Positions 39,481 to 49,699 of a stretch of DNA of 64,000 nt are shown here, piece after piece. This stretch comes from Catenovulum sp. 2E275. Its GTDB lineage: Bacteria > Pseudomonadota > Gammaproteobacteria > Enterobacterales > Alteromonadaceae. The notes under the pieces were generated by a model. It was not told the DNA's origin and did no database searches. It saw only the letters and a list, made by a program, of their open reading frames with translations. Numbering within the stretch: the stretch's first letter is position 1; each line of letters begins with the position of its first letter. A program made the translations under genes and the position numbers. The stretch is from the NCBI RefSeq assembly GCF_025515275.1, contig NZ_JAOPFU010000014.1, positions 26,468 to 90,467 of the forward strand, read 5' to 3'.

Positions 39481-41418
39481 TTAGCCTCGCCCGTTTTGAG
39501 GTTTTAATTTAGCGGCTAAAATACTGCGATAACGTGGATCAGCAATACATAATCCACCGGCTACCACCATTAAAATACCGCCCAGCCAAATCCATCTAAC
39601 AAAAGGTTTTACAAATACACTAACAGCCCAGCTTCCATCATCTAACGACTCACCCAGCGCAACATATAAATCGCGCCATAATCCAGCATCAATACCGGCT
39701 TCGGTCATCACATTAGACTGTACGTTGTAATAACGTTTTTCAGCGTGTAAATGAACTTGTTTATCGCCTTGATAAACTTCAAATTCGCCCATGTAAGCGG
39801 AATAATTTGGCCCTTTTACTAAATCAATCGATTCAAACTTAAACTGATAATCATAAATTTTAACTGATTCACCCGGATGCATTCTGACATTTTGTTCTAC
39901 ACTGGCAAATTGAGTCACGGCAATACCTATCACTAATACAGCAAACCCTAAATGTCCAAATACCATCCCCCAGTGAGATAAGGTCAGTTTTTTAAGCGAC
40001 TGATTTTTAATGACTTCCAGTACGGTTAAACAAATAATCCAACTTGCTAATACAATGCCGGTTAGGGTTAACAAATTATCTATCGCCAGCGCTAGATAAA
40101 AGGTCAAACTTAATAAAACAGTTAATACACCGCCGATCATCAAGGTTTTAAAATGACGCGATAATTTATCCTGTTTCCAACGGATAAAAGGCGAAATCCC
40201 TAATACAATTGAAAACGGAATAAACCAGATTGAACTGATTTGATTAAAAAACGGTGCACCAATAGAAATTGAGCCTAATCCAATTTCTTTATGTACTAAA
40301 GGTAATAAAGTACCAAGTAGTACCACAACCAAAGCAACAACCAATAATACGTTGTTGATAAACAATAAAACTTCGCGTGAAAACCACTTGTATCTGTGCG
40401 TGCTCACCACTGTTGAAGCGCGCATTGCATATAAAGTTAATGCGCCACCAATCACAATTAATAAATAAATAAGAATAAATAAACCGCGGGTTGGATCACT
40501 GGCAAACGCATGAACCGATACCAAAATGCCGGAACGAACTAAAAATGTGCCTAATAAACTCAATGAAAATGCTGAAATTGCTAACAAGACAGTCCAGCTT
40601 TTAAATGCCCCGCGTTTTTCAGTCACGGCCAAAGAGTGAATTAACGCTGTGCCGGCAAGCCAAGGCATAAAAGATGCATTTTCAACTGGATCCCAAAACC
40701 ACCAGCCACCCCAGCCAAGTTCGTAATATGCCCACCAACTGCCCAGAGTAATACCCATGGTTAAAAAGCCCCATGCAGCTAATGTCCAAGGACGTGACCA
40801 GCGCGCCCAAGTTGCATCTAACTTGCCACTAATAAGCGCTGCAACAGCAAATGCAAATACCACGGAAAAACCAACATAACCCATATACAACATTGGAGGG
40901 TGAATAATCAGACCAAAATCCTGTAATAACGGATTTAAATCGCGTCCATCCACAGGGAAATTAGGAAACGTTCGCTCAAACGGGTTAGAGGTAAATACCA
41001 CAAATGCAATAAACCCAACTGCAATCATCCCCATTACAGCCAGCACACGGGCCACATCCACATCGTCTAAACTGCGACTGAAAATAGCCACTGCAATTGT
41101 CCATAACGATAAGATCCAAACCCAAAGTAATAACGAACCTTCGTGAGCGCCCCAAAGCGCCGATAACCTATAATACCAAGGCAACTGGCTGTTTGAGTTC
41201 ATCGCAACATAAGTTACTGAAAAATCGTTAAAATAAAATGCCCATGCTAAACAACACATAGCTATGGTTAACAACGTAAAGTTGGCATAAACCAAAGGTT
41301 TAGCCAGCGCTGTTAAATCCGCATTATTTTTTTGAGCACCAATAAGGGGTAATACAGACTGACAAATAGCAAAAACTAGGGCGATTAATAAACTAAAGTG
41401 TCCTATTTCTGGGATCAT
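39481..41418 (-). CDS. ccmF: Haem lyase subunit CcmF
   Basis: CcmF is the large inner-membrane haem-ligation protein that takes haem from holo-CcmE and attaches it to apocytochrome c. The 645-residue protein has about 14-15 membrane helices, the tryptophan-rich WWD domain ([20 protein letters not shown]) and flanking histidines ([26 protein letters not shown]). The conserved [16 protein letters not shown] is near the N-terminus. It overlaps ccmE by 4 bases. Confidence 0.97.
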   Translation of the reverse strand: MIPEIGHFSLLIALVFAICQSVLPLIGAQKNNADLTALAKPLVYANFTLLTIAMCCLAWAFYFNDFSVTYVAMNSNSQLPWYYRLSALWGAHEGSLLLWVWILSLWTIAVAIFSRSLDDVDVARVLAVMGMIAVGFIAFVVFTSNPFERTFPNFPVDGRDLNPLLQDFGLIIHPPMLYMGYVGFSVVFAFAVAALISGKLDATWARWSRPWTLAAWGFLTMGITLGSWWAYYELGWGGWWFWDPVENASFMPWLAGTALIHSLAVTEKRGAFKSWTVLLAISAFSLSLLGTFLVRSGILVSVHAFASDPTRGLFILIYLLIVIGGALTLYAMRASTVVSTHRYKWFSREVLLFINNVLLVVALVVVLLGTLLPLVHKEIGLGSISIGAPFFNQISSIWFIPFSIVLGISPFIRWKQDKLSRHFKTLMIGGVLTVLLSLTFYLALAIDNLLTLTGIVLASWIICLTVLEVIKNQSLKKLTLSHWGMVFGHLGFAVLVIGIAVTQFASVEQNVRMHPGESVKIYDYQFKFESIDLVKGPNYSAYMGEFEVYQGDKQVHLHAEKRYYNVQSNVMTEAGIDAGLWRDLYVALGESLDDGSWAVSVFVKPFVRWIWLGGILMVVAGGLCIADPRYRSILAAKLKPQNGRG

Positions 41419-41909
41419 TCGTATGCCTCTGTTAATGCTGGGTTATTCTCTGGTTTAACATGCTTAATCCCTTTCATGGCCTCGGCTAAATCTGGCGGCA
41501 TATATTCTTCATCATGTTTAGCCAACACTTCAAATGCTTCAATGGTAGTTGCACTTGTTAAATAGCCATTAGCCACTATGCCCTGACCTTCTCTGAATAA
41601 ATCCGGCAAAATCCCATCATAAACAATGACAATATTTTGTTTTGAAGCGGCATCAGCCAATTCAAACTGAACTTTTAAGCCTTCACCTAATCGTTTTACA
41701 CTTCCCTCAACGACCATTCCACCAATACGTAAACGCTGACCTACTTGTGGTTTTACGCCGGTTTCTTTTTTACCGTTAACAATTTCATTTGGTGTGTAAA
41801 ATAAATCAATGTTTTCTTTGAGTGCATATAACACCAAGCCGATTGTAATGGCTAAACCGGCAACTAAAACTAAAGCTGTATATAAACGTTTTTGGCGTCT
41901 TGGGTTCAT
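41415..41909 (-). CDS. ccmE: Haem chaperone CcmE
   Basis: CcmE binds haem covalently and carries it from CcmABCD to CcmF. The 164-residue protein has an N-terminal anchor ([22 protein letters not shown]), the OB-fold core ([36 protein letters not shown]) and the haem-binding histidine in [15 protein letters not shown]. It overlaps ccmD and ccmF by 4 bases each. Confidence 0.96.
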   Translation of the reverse strand: MNPRRQKRLYTALVLVAGLAITIGLVLYALKENIDLFYTPNEIVNGKKETGVKPQVGQRLRIGGMVVEGSVKRLGEGLKVQFELADAASKQNIVIVYDGILPDLFREGQGIVANGYLTSATTIEAFEVLAKHDEEYMPPDLAEAMKGIKHVKPENNPALTEAYE

Positions 41910-42115
41910 AAACTCATCTCCGACTGGCTATGTTGTTTACGAGCCTGCTTAACAGACTCTTGTTGTTTTATCTCTTTAATCACCTGCTTACGCTGATTTT
42001 TAGACCAAATTAATAAAACAACGATTAAAAGTAAGGTTAAGCCATACGACATCCATACATAAAATGCATAACCATTCATGTTTAAAAAATCAGAAAAAGA
42101 TTCAAATACGCCCAT
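41906..42115 (-). CDS. ccmD: Haem exporter accessory protein CcmD
   Basis: This is a small single-span inner-membrane protein (69 residues from the ATG at 42115) that helps release holo-CcmE from CcmABC. The typical start is [21 protein letters not shown], followed by the helix [15 protein letters not shown] and a basic tail. A TTG two codons upstream is the only longer start. Confidence 0.92.
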   Translation of the reverse strand: MGVFESFSDFLNMNGYAFYVWMSYGLTLLLIVVLLIWSKNQRKQVIKEIKQQESVKQARKQHSQSEMSL

Positions 42116-42121
42116 AATCAA

Positions 42122-42853
42122 TTACTTAGTTAACTCTAAAACCCACTTTCTATGACTTTCATTTCTCAAAACTTCAGTTGAAAAACGATACGCAGTTAAT
42201 GCAATAAAAAAGAGCATTAACGAAAATATATTAACCAATAGCGGCCATAACATTTCACCGGCAATAGACGGCTTATCAAACTTGGTAATACTTGCCCCCT
42301 GATGCAGGGTATTCCACCATTCAACCGAATAATGAATGATCGGCACATTAACCATGCCAATCACAGCTAAAATGCAGGCGGCTTTTGCACCATAACGTTT
42401 ATCATCAAAGCTATGAAACAAAGCAAATACACCTAAATATAAAAATAATAAAATCAGTTCAGAGGTTAATCTGGCATCCCATACCCACCAAGTTCCCCAC
42501 ATAGGTTTGCCCCACAAAGCGCCGGTAAATAAAGCTACTGCGGTAAATACAGCCCCAATTGGCGCCATTGCAATTACGCTTAATTCCATTAAGCGGATTT
42601 GCCAAACTAAAGCACAAAATCCGGCAATGCCCATCGACATATAAACGCCCATAGACCAAATAGCGGTTGGAACATGAATATAGATAATGCGAAAAGAATC
42701 ACCTTGCTGATAATCAGCAGGCGCAAACATTAATCCCCATAAACAACCGGCAAATAAACCAATTATCGAAAGAGGCATTAAATATTTAAAAACAGAAAGA
42801 GATAACAGATAAGCTTTTTCAGGTTTAGCGTAAGGGTGTAGCCACTTGAACAT
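42122..42853 (-). CDS. ccmC: Haem exporter protein CcmC
   Basis: CcmC (243 residues, about six membrane helices) presents haem to CcmE in the periplasm. It carries the WWD-type motif MWGTWWVWDARLTSELILL and conserved histidines in YIHVPTAIWSM and IHYSVEWWNTLHQG. The order ccmC-ccmD-ccmE is standard. Confidence 0.97.
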   Translation of the reverse strand: MFKWLHPYAKPEKAYLLSLSVFKYLMPLSIIGLFAGCLWGLMFAPADYQQGDSFRIIYIHVPTAIWSMGVYMSMGIAGFCALVWQIRLMELSVIAMAPIGAVFTAVALFTGALWGKPMWGTWWVWDARLTSELILLFLYLGVFALFHSFDDKRYGAKAACILAVIGMVNVPIIHYSVEWWNTLHQGASITKFDKPSIAGEMLWPLLVNIFSLMLFFIALTAYRFSTEVLRNESHRKWVLELTK

Positions 42854-42861
42854 AGTTGTAA

Positions 42862-43536
42862 TTATCCTAAATTAAGTTTTAACGCCTGAGCCGTTGCCAG
42901 CGGCGCAACCGTTAATGCAAATACCGCCAGAGCAAATAAAATTAAAATCGGGCTGGTATAAGGCAAAGATAAACTCGCTGCATCTTGCGCAGCACTTGCA
43001 AAAATTAGCGCCGGAATTAACAAAGGTACAATTAATAATGCCATCACGCCGCTCCCCTTACGGCTAGACACTAATAAAGCACTTGCAACCGACCCTAAAC
43101 AAGTCATTAAAATACTGCCGCACAGTAACGTTTGCAGCAATACCCACCATAATTTCAGTTCAAAACTAAAAAATGGCACTAACAAAAAACTACTTAATAC
43201 CAAAGGTAAACAGTATAAAAACCAAAAACTAATCACTCTGGCAGTTACAATTAAACCACCCGGATAACCGGATAAAAAAAGCTGCTCCAGCCAGCCGTTT
43301 TCATAGTCTTCAGCAAACATTCGAGGCAGCGCAATTAAGGTGGCTAAAATCACCGCAATCCAACCAATACTCGGTGCAAGCCGAGCCAATAAACCAGCTT
43401 CTGGCCCAAGCGCTATCGGAAACAAAATCAGCACCAGAATAAAAAATAAAATCGGTAATCCCAGTTCGTGCTTTTGAGTTTTTGCTAACTGAAAATCGCG
43501 CTTTATCATTTGATAAAAAAAATGGCTATACGACAT
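42862..43536 (-). CDS. ccmB: Haem exporter protein CcmB
   Basis: CcmB is the 224-residue, six-helix permease partner of the CcmA ATPase in the CcmABCD complex that releases holo-CcmE. Typical stretches are LPILFFILVLILFPIALGPE, LPRMFAEDYENGWLEQLFLSG and LIVPLLIPALIFASAA. It lies 2 bases after ccmA. Confidence 0.96.
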   Translation of the reverse strand: MSYSHFFYQMIKRDFQLAKTQKHELGLPILFFILVLILFPIALGPEAGLLARLAPSIGWIAVILATLIALPRMFAEDYENGWLEQLFLSGYPGGLIVTARVISFWFLYCLPLVLSSFLLVPFFSFELKLWWVLLQTLLCGSILMTCLGSVASALLVSSRKGSGVMALLIVPLLIPALIFASAAQDAASLSLPYTSPILILFALAVFALTVAPLATAQALKLNLG

Positions 43537-43538
43537 AA

Positions 43539-44138
43539 CTAAAACCGGTATTCTAAATTTAAAGTGCGATCAACCAGATTATCAGGCAAAGTTTGATGAC
43601 TGGTGACTATCACATATCCACCATTTTGTTTGTGTCTTAAAAATAACTGGTTTAAAACATCCACGCCTTTGATGTCAATTGACGTAAAAGGTTCATCCAA
43701 AACCCATAATTTTGCATTTGATTGCCACATTCTGACCAAAGCGACCCGTCTTTTTTGCCCGGCTGATAAAAATTTAACCGGTAAATCCATTAATCCGCCA
43801 AGTCCAACCTTGTTCAGTAGCATCTCACAGTCGGCGGTTTGTCCGCTTAATTCAAACCAGTGGGCTAAATTTTGCTTGGCCGACAGCCACTCGTTTACGG
43901 CGGGTTTGTGGCCTATGTATAAAATTTGTTCGCTACAGTCTGAAATTGGCATATTATCAAGTAACACCTGCCCTTGCTGCAAGTGTTGCAAACCAACCAA
44001 ACTTCGCAATAGAGTCGTTTTACCAGCGCCATTTGGGCCGGTTAAATACATTAACTGCCCTGCTTCGAGTTCAAATGACAACTCGTCAAATAAAATGCGC
44101 TGATTTCTAATGCAAGTTAACTGATTGGCCGATAACAA
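43539..44138 (-). CDS. ccmA: Haem exporter ATP-binding protein CcmA
   Basis: This 199-residue ABC ATPase drives release of holo-CcmE. The P-loop GPNGAGKTTLLRSL, signature LSAGQKRRVALVRMW, Walker B LWVLDEPFTSID and switch histidine in VIVTSHQTLP are intact. The start is TTG at 44138 (residues LSANQLTCIRNQR follow), with AGAAG upstream. It is the first gene of ccmABCDEFGHI. Confidence 0.95.
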   Translation of the reverse strand: MLSANQLTCIRNQRILFDELSFELEAGQLMYLTGPNGAGKTTLLRSLVGLQHLQQGQVLLDNMPISDCSEQILYIGHKPAVNEWLSAKQNLAHWFELSGQTADCEMLLNKVGLGGLMDLPVKFLSAGQKRRVALVRMWQSNAKLWVLDEPFTSIDIKGVDVLNQLFLRHKQNGGYVIVTSHQTLPDNLVDRTLNLEYRF

Positions 44139-44246
44139 AATAGACTTCTAAATTTGATAGTTAAAATGGGGTCGAATATTACCATAAACGGGTAAATTAA
44201 CCACAGTAAATCTGAGTATATAGCGGCAAAAAAACTGTACATATTT

Positions 44247-46448
44247 ATGACACATAACACTTATTTTCAACAATTAGAGCCAAATATCCGGGCCAGTCAA
44301 TTAGGCTCAAATAAAGATATTGTTCAATACACAACGCAGCAGAATCAATTCCGCCAAGCCGCGCTGGTAAAAGTTGATCAAGTAATGAGTCAATTAAAAT
44401 TTCCGACCGGACAGCGGCTTGATTTAAAACTCAATCCGGCTCAGCAGGCACAATTTCAAAATAATGCTCAGGTTGAGGTTAGCCTTCAGGATCAGGCACT
44501 AACTATTCGCCAAAGCGGCCAAACTTTACATAAACAACCTATGTCACCCAATCAGGTAACTAATTTAGCAAACCAAAGCATTGAGCGTTTTGAGCCAAAT
44601 CAAAATAAAGCGAATTTGGTATCGGCACAGGTTAAGCAAAATCAGGCTTATTTTAATTTTGAAGGTAGACAATATCAGCTCAATGTACCGCCTCAGCTAC
44701 AACAGCAACAAACAGTTTTTTTATTAGTAAAACCAAATAAAAATACGCTAGAAGTGAGTTTTGTTAACCAAGAGCAAAACTCTGTTAAATTAACAAACAG
44801 TGTAGCCGCTGAACAAAATGCCAATAAATTGATAATCGGTGGGCAAAGTTTTGCCAAATTATCGATTCCAAATGCTCATTATCAGGTATTTTTGCAATCC
44901 GGTGATGCTGTTTTTCAGGCCGCTAACGGGCAGCAATATAAGTTTGAATTAAATCAACTATCTGCCAAACTCAGCCAGTTTTTATTACAATCACTAAATC
45001 AGCAAGCCCAGCTTTATCTCATCAAAAATATTGATATTTCAGATCAGCTAACGCTTAATATTGCCAAACAAAATATCGCCTTAACCCCGCCTGGTTTAAA
45101 ATCACAAACATTTTCGGCCGAGCAAAGCTTGCAACTAGCCAATATAAAAATTACAGCCAGTCAGGCTGAAATCATGCTTGCCAACGGGGCTAAATTTCAA
45201 TTTGAGCTACCACTTAACGCACTTGCTCAACAGAATTTAAATTATTTATCCGCCACCCCTAAATATTTGCTTAATCAGCTAGTTGCATTAAATGTATTGG
45301 AAAAAGCGCAGGCAAATTCAATTTTAAATCAGCTAAGCGATGGCCAAATCATTAGAGCGCAGTTAAATAAATCGTTAAATGGTCAAACCCATTTAACTTT
45401 ATCCGCTCAGGCTAAAGGCTCAATTGAAATCAATTTAACTCAAGCGTTAAAAGCGCAGTTAATTGACAGTAAGTTATTTAAGCTCGCCAACCCGACTAAC
45501 CATTCGGATGCCGCCAGCAATACAACTGATAACTTAATATCGCCAGATGCTTTGCTTAAACAGTTGAATCAAAATAAAACACCGGATTTAGCTTTATCGG
45601 CAACCCAGCTTCAGCAGTTAAAACAACTGGCCCATCAGCAGCAAAATAATTTGAGTCAGAGTTTACAAACTTTGCTGGAGAGCCTTAACCAAAATAAAAC
45701 TCAATCGCCCGCTTTGCTGCAAAGTTTAAATTCACTCAAGCAGCCGGTTTCTGCTGAGCAACTTCAAACACAAATTCAAAGCCAGTTACAAATTCCGACT
45801 CTGCTAAGTAATTTAACCAACCTAAATGCGCCTCAATCAACAGGTTTAGCTGGTCAACTTATACAGGCTCTGCAAATTTTATTTACCGCCAAAGCTAAAG
45901 CTGCATTAACCCAAAACAAGTTAAAAGCAGATAAAGCGAATGTGGCTAAATCACCCACTAGCCATCAAAACAATCAGCAAGTTAATCAAAAGCAAACTCA
46001 AAATCTTGCCGATTCAGTTAAACATTTTCAGTTTAATCAGCTTAAAACCGCGGAGCAGCAAGCCCAAGGTCAAAATCAAATTTACGCCAGTATTCCGTTT
46101 AATTTTGCCGGAAAAATTGAACACGCCGAAGTATCATTACAATGTAAAGCAGACGAATTTAATGACGAAGAAGCCCAAGCCGTTAAACTCTGGAAATTTT
46201 CAATTAAGTTTAATTTTGACGAACTCGGCAAATTATTAATTAAAGCGGCATTAGTAGAAGATAAGCTCAAACTAAATGTTTATTGTGAGCAAACCGAATT
46301 AAATCAACTGGCTCAACAAAAGTTAGACTGGCTGAAAAAACGGTTGATATTATTTAATATTCAGCTTGAGCAAACTGGATTTAATTTGGGTAAAATCCCA
46401 GATCATTTATGGCAAGAATCAGCAGTAAGGATGCAATATCGCCTATGA
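44247..46448 (+). CDS. FliK-like protein (hook-length control C-terminal domain), non-flagellar context
   Basis: This 733-residue, Gln/Asn/Leu-rich soluble protein has no signal peptide. Residues about 1-620 are low-complexity with repeated LNQLS/LNQ-type segments. The last roughly 120 residues (IPFNFAGKIEHAEVSLQCK, LGKLLIKAALVEDKLKLNVY, LDWLKKRLILFNIQLEQTG) match the FliK C-terminal domain that interacts with FlhB. The next gene, overlapping by 4 bases (ATGA), encodes an isolated FlhB C-terminal-like domain. No flagellar genes are nearby. Similar pairs (B. subtilis YlqG/YlqH type) are known; their function is not established. Confidence 0.75.
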   Translation: MTHNTYFQQLEPNIRASQLGSNKDIVQYTTQQNQFRQAALVKVDQVMSQLKFPTGQRLDLKLNPAQQAQFQNNAQVEVSLQDQALTIRQSGQTLHKQPMSPNQVTNLANQSIERFEPNQNKANLVSAQVKQNQAYFNFEGRQYQLNVPPQLQQQQTVFLLVKPNKNTLEVSFVNQEQNSVKLTNSVAAEQNANKLIIGGQSFAKLSIPNAHYQVFLQSGDAVFQAANGQQYKFELNQLSAKLSQFLLQSLNQQAQLYLIKNIDISDQLTLNIAKQNIALTPPGLKSQTFSAEQSLQLANIKITASQAEIMLANGAKFQFELPLNALAQQNLNYLSATPKYLLNQLVALNVLEKAQANSILNQLSDGQIIRAQLNKSLNGQTHLTLSAQAKGSIEINLTQALKAQLIDSKLFKLANPTNHSDAASNTTDNLISPDALLKQLNQNKTPDLALSATQLQQLKQLAHQQQNNLSQSLQTLLESLNQNKTQSPALLQSLNSLKQPVSAEQLQTQIQSQLQIPTLLSNLTNLNAPQSTGLAGQLIQALQILFTAKAKAALTQNKLKADKANVAKSPTSHQNNQQVNQKQTQNLADSVKHFQFNQLKTAEQQAQGQNQIYASIPFNFAGKIEHAEVSLQCKADEFNDEEAQAVKLWKFSIKFNFDELGKLLIKAALVEDKLKLNVYCEQTELNQLAQQKLDWLKKRLILFNIQLEQTGFNLGKIPDHLWQESAVRMQYRL

Positions 46449-46759
46449 CAGAGTATTCAAAAAAATCGCCAAAAACGGCGATCAGCTTAACTTACCCTGC
46501 CCCACAAACACCAAAAGTTGTGGCAAAAGGCTATGATCATTTAGCTGAGCATATTATTGAACAGGCTAAACAAGCTGGCATTTTGGTTCATCAGGATCAA
46601 GAACTCGCCGCTTATTTAAGCAAGCTGGATGTAGGTAGTGAAATACCACGCGAAATTTATATTATTATTGCTGAGTTAATCGCATGGTCTTATATGTTAC
46701 AAGGTATGGAGCCAGATGAATGGAATAATATCCATAACCGGATAGATCATAAAATTTAA
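46445..46759 (+). CDS. FlhB C-terminal-domain-like protein (export switch domain only)
   Basis: This 104-residue soluble protein equals the cytoplasmic domain of FlhB/YscU-type export-switch proteins: PKVVAKGYDHLAEHIIEQAKQAGILVHQDQELAAYLSKLDVGSEIPREIYIIIAELIAWSYML, read in parts. The membrane part is absent and the self-cleaving NPTH motif is replaced (AISLTYPAPQTP). The start ATG overlaps the preceding stop (ATGA); a longer frame within the FliK-like gene is not needed. The pair may act together outside flagellar export. Confidence 0.82.
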   Translation: MTEYSKKSPKTAISLTYPAPQTPKVVAKGYDHLAEHIIEQAKQAGILVHQDQELAAYLSKLDVGSEIPREIYIIIAELIAWSYMLQGMEPDEWNNIHNRIDHKI

Positions 46760-46774
46760 TTCACCCAACATAAA

Positions 46775-47347
46775 CTAATGAATCAAATCTAATAGAGGCA
46801 CGGTTAACGGGTGATGTAAGCTTAATTTAGATTCTATATACAATTCATCCGTTGCAACGCTAATATGATCATCATCAATTAATACATTCCAGTTAATGTT
46901 TTTACTGGTTTGTAGGGCGAGTTGTGTAATCATTTCGGCGGAGATTTCAACCAACTGTAGGTTGGGATGTTTATTGATATTTTTTAATAACTTACTAACT
47001 TTGTCCTGATCTGTATAAAACAGCCAGATATGTTCAGATTTGGCTTCGGCTTTTTCGAGTCGGTCGGGTAAAAAACTATCAACTTCAATCCAATGCTGAT
47101 ATTGGGCTTCACTGCGTTTAACAAATAAATCCGGTAATTCACTACTTTGGGTTGCTCGCCCTAACTGAATTTTATCCTGCCCCAAAATATCGTGGCGAAA
47201 TAAAGCCCAGCTTAACAAACGTAAGGTAAAGTGTTCAGCACTTTCTTCGCTATCTAATGCAATCACATCCATTAAATGAAGATATTGCTGTGAATCAAGG
47301 TGCGATACATTAATATCGGCTTTAACCACAATTGATCCAGAAACCAT
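46775..47347 (-). CDS. yaeQ: YaeQ family protein
   Basis: This 190-residue protein of the YaeQ family has a PD-(D/E)XK nuclease-like fold; E. coli YaeQ was once proposed to affect RfaH-dependent expression. Matching features are the N-terminal VVKADINVSHLDSQQYLHL, HFTLRLLSWALFRHD, SSELPDLFVKRSEAQYQHWIEVD and AKSEHIWLFYTDQD. I set the start at the ATG at 47347, because family members begin just before this point and have about 180 residues. The open frame continues 58 codons upstream without resemblance to the family and comes close to the glnS terminator. Confidence 0.78.
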   Translation of the reverse strand: MVSGSIVVKADINVSHLDSQQYLHLMDVIALDSEESAEHFTLRLLSWALFRHDILGQDKIQLGRATQSSELPDLFVKRSEAQYQHWIEVDSFLPDRLEKAEAKSEHIWLFYTDQDKVSKLLKNINKHPNLQLVEISAEMITQLALQTSKNINWNVLIDDDHISVATDELYIESKLSLHHPLTVPLLDLIH

Positions 47348-47522
47348 AGCCCACCCCATTTCAGTTTTTGGGTTAGTTGCTTTAAGTTTAATGTAATTTT
47401 TTGAATTTAGCGTAGTTTTTAATAAAAACGTGAATGGATTAACTAATCTGTCTTGCCGCATGCATTTTTCTTCGGCTGAAATTAGGCATTTTGAGGCAGC
47501 ACGGATATTAAAATTTAGCAAT

Positions 47523-47546
47523 AAAAAAGGCGCTTGAGCGCCTTTT
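47523..47546 (-). terminator. Terminator after glnS
   Basis: AAAAGGCGC / GCGCCTTTT with a 4-nt loop, 30 bases after the stop, followed by TTTTTTA on the minus strand. Confidence 0.9.
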
Positions 47547-47575
47547 AAATAGATAAGGTTAACCTAATTTGGTAT

Positions 47576-49252
47576 TTAATCTTTTTGTTCTTCTTTACCC
47601 CAACTGTCACGTAAACCAACAGTACGGTTAAAAACTAACTTATCAGCTGTGCTGTCTTTGCCATCTTTACAAAAATAGCCCATCCGCTCAAACTGTACCG
47701 CTTTTTCAGCTTCTAGTTCAGCTAAATCAGGTTCAACATAAGAGTTTTGCAGAGTCACCAAACTTTGAGGATTTAATGCCGTTGCAAAGTCGTCTTCTGC
47801 TGCTGGATTTGGCACCTGAAATAATCTGTCGTATAAACGAACTTCAGCGGCTTTAGCATGAGCTGCGCTTACCCAGTGAATAACCCCTTTAACAGAGCGA
47901 CCATCAGCTGGTTTTTTACCTAAAGTATCGGCATCGTAGCTACAATAAATGGTTGTAATTTCACCGTTTTCGTCTTTTTCGACACGTTCGGCTTTAATCA
48001 CATAAGCGCCGCGTAAGCGGACTTCTTTACCCAATACTAAGCGTTTGAATTTTTTATTGGCAGATTCTCTAAAATCTTCTTTTTCAATCCATAATTCACC
48101 GCTAAATGGTAGATCTCGTTTGCCAAAATCATCATTTTGCGGATGGTTTGAAACTTGTAATATTTCGCTCTGTCCGGCCGGATAGTTTTCAATCACCAGT
48201 TTGACCGGATCAAGTACCGCCATAGCCCGCGGCGCATTTTCATTTAAATCTTCACGAATACAAGCTTCTAACATCGCCATTTCAACCATGTTATCCATTT
48301 TGGTTACGCCAATCCGTAAACAAAACTCGCGGATAGAAGCGGGTGTATAACCACGACGACGTAAACCGGCAATAGTTGGCATACGAGGGTCGTCCCAACC
48401 AGCTACATGGCCTTCATCCACTAATGCATGTAATTTGCGTTTGCTCATTACTGTGTATTCTAAATTTAAGCGCGAAAATTCATACTGATGCGGTCGCGTT
48501 TCAATTGAAATATTATCTAATACCCAATCGTATAACCGGCGGTTATCCTGAAACTCCAATGTACATAACGAGTGTGTAATACCTTCTATCGCATCCGAAA
48601 TACAGTGCGTAAAATCATACATAGGGTAAATGCACCACTTATCACCGGTTTGGTGATGGTGCGCAAACTTAATACGGTATAACGCTGGATCACGCATACA
48701 CATAAAAGGTGATGCCATGTCGATTTTTGCACGCAGTGAACATTCGCCTTCTTTAAATTCACCCGCTCGCATTTTCTCAAATAACGCCAGATTTTCTTCA
48801 ACCGAGGTATCCCGATAAGGGCTGTTTTTGCCCGGCTCTTTTAAAGTACCGCGATACTCACGCATTTGTTCTGCATTTAAAAAACAAACATAGGCTTTAC
48901 CAGCTTTAATCAACTCAACCGCATAAGCATAAAGCTGATCAAAATAGTTAGATGAATAACACACCTCACCTGCCCAACTAAACCCTAACCATTGCACATC
49001 GTTTTTAATTGAGTTGACAAAATCGATATTTTCTTTGGTTGGATTTGTATCATCAAAACGTAAGTTACATTGTCCGCTGTAATCTTCAGCGATACCAAAA
49101 TTTAAACAAATTGATTTTGCATGGCCTATATGTAAATAACCGTTTGGTTCAGGCGGGAAACGGGTCTGAATTTGCGTATGTTTTCCACTGGCAAGATCTT
49201 CATCAATAATGTTTCTAATAAAATTGCTTGGGCGAGCGGCTGTGTCGACCAT
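47576..49252 (-). CDS. glnS: Glutaminyl-tRNA synthetase
   Basis: This 558-residue class I synthetase charges tRNA-Gln. HIGH motif: [17 protein letters not shown] (about residue 36-50). The KMSKS equivalent is [31 protein letters not shown] and the two C-terminal anticodon-binding barrels ([33 protein letters not shown]) are present. Length is nearly equal to E. coli (554). It is monocistronic with its own terminator. Confidence 0.98.
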   Translation of the reverse strand: MVDTAARPSNFIRNIIDEDLASGKHTQIQTRFPPEPNGYLHIGHAKSICLNFGIAEDYSGQCNLRFDDTNPTKENIDFVNSIKNDVQWLGFSWAGEVCYSSNYFDQLYAYAVELIKAGKAYVCFLNAEQMREYRGTLKEPGKNSPYRDTSVEENLALFEKMRAGEFKEGECSLRAKIDMASPFMCMRDPALYRIKFAHHHQTGDKWCIYPMYDFTHCISDAIEGITHSLCTLEFQDNRRLYDWVLDNISIETRPHQYEFSRLNLEYTVMSKRKLHALVDEGHVAGWDDPRMPTIAGLRRRGYTPASIREFCLRIGVTKMDNMVEMAMLEACIREDLNENAPRAMAVLDPVKLVIENYPAGQSEILQVSNHPQNDDFGKRDLPFSGELWIEKEDFRESANKKFKRLVLGKEVRLRGAYVIKAERVEKDENGEITTIYCSYDADTLGKKPADGRSVKGVIHWVSAAHAKAAEVRLYDRLFQVPNPAAEDDFATALNPQSLVTLQNSYVEPDLAELEAEKAVQFERMGYFCKDGKDSTADKLVFNRTVGLRDSWGKEEQKD

Positions 49253-49699
49253 AAAACTGTTTTACCTCTCTTTATTAGCCAGATAACAAATTCGTTTTGT
49301 AAATTTAGGATGTATACAAAGCTATACACATCGGACAAAACATAAGATAACCGGATTGTACCGTATTTTTGCTGTGGGTATAGCTAAACTCGCCGGAAAA
49401 GTTAAAAAATACAGCAGTTGAATAGATTTAACCGGCTAAGCTAATATTTTTAGTGTTTTAAAGTCGTAAATTTTGTTATAAATAATCCGTTATCAAAAAA
49501 CTGACCAAAACAATAATAAAGGTCAGTCAATAAAACAAACCTGAGTGCTATTAATATAAAATGAAAATCACATCCTTTGATACTTCTCCAGATGGTTTTA
49601 TTTTAACAAATTAACGCTCAGGTTTAGATAAGTCAGCTTATGACATTACTAATTTTTGATAATTTATGATTTAGCTGTATTAGTCACTAAAGGGACAAC
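49253..49699. other. Intergenic region between divergent glnS and GGDEF-EAL gene
   Basis: 447 bases, AT-rich. It holds the glnS promoter region with an imperfect dyad GATGTATA/TATACACATC (49309-49332), and a 6-bp hairpin CTGACC/GGTCAG (49501-49526). No gene or RNA is recognised. Confidence 0.5.

Noticed and set aside
43603..44103. 166-codon plus-strand open frame
   Set aside because: Entirely antisense to ccmA, whose protein motifs are complete; a shadow frame.
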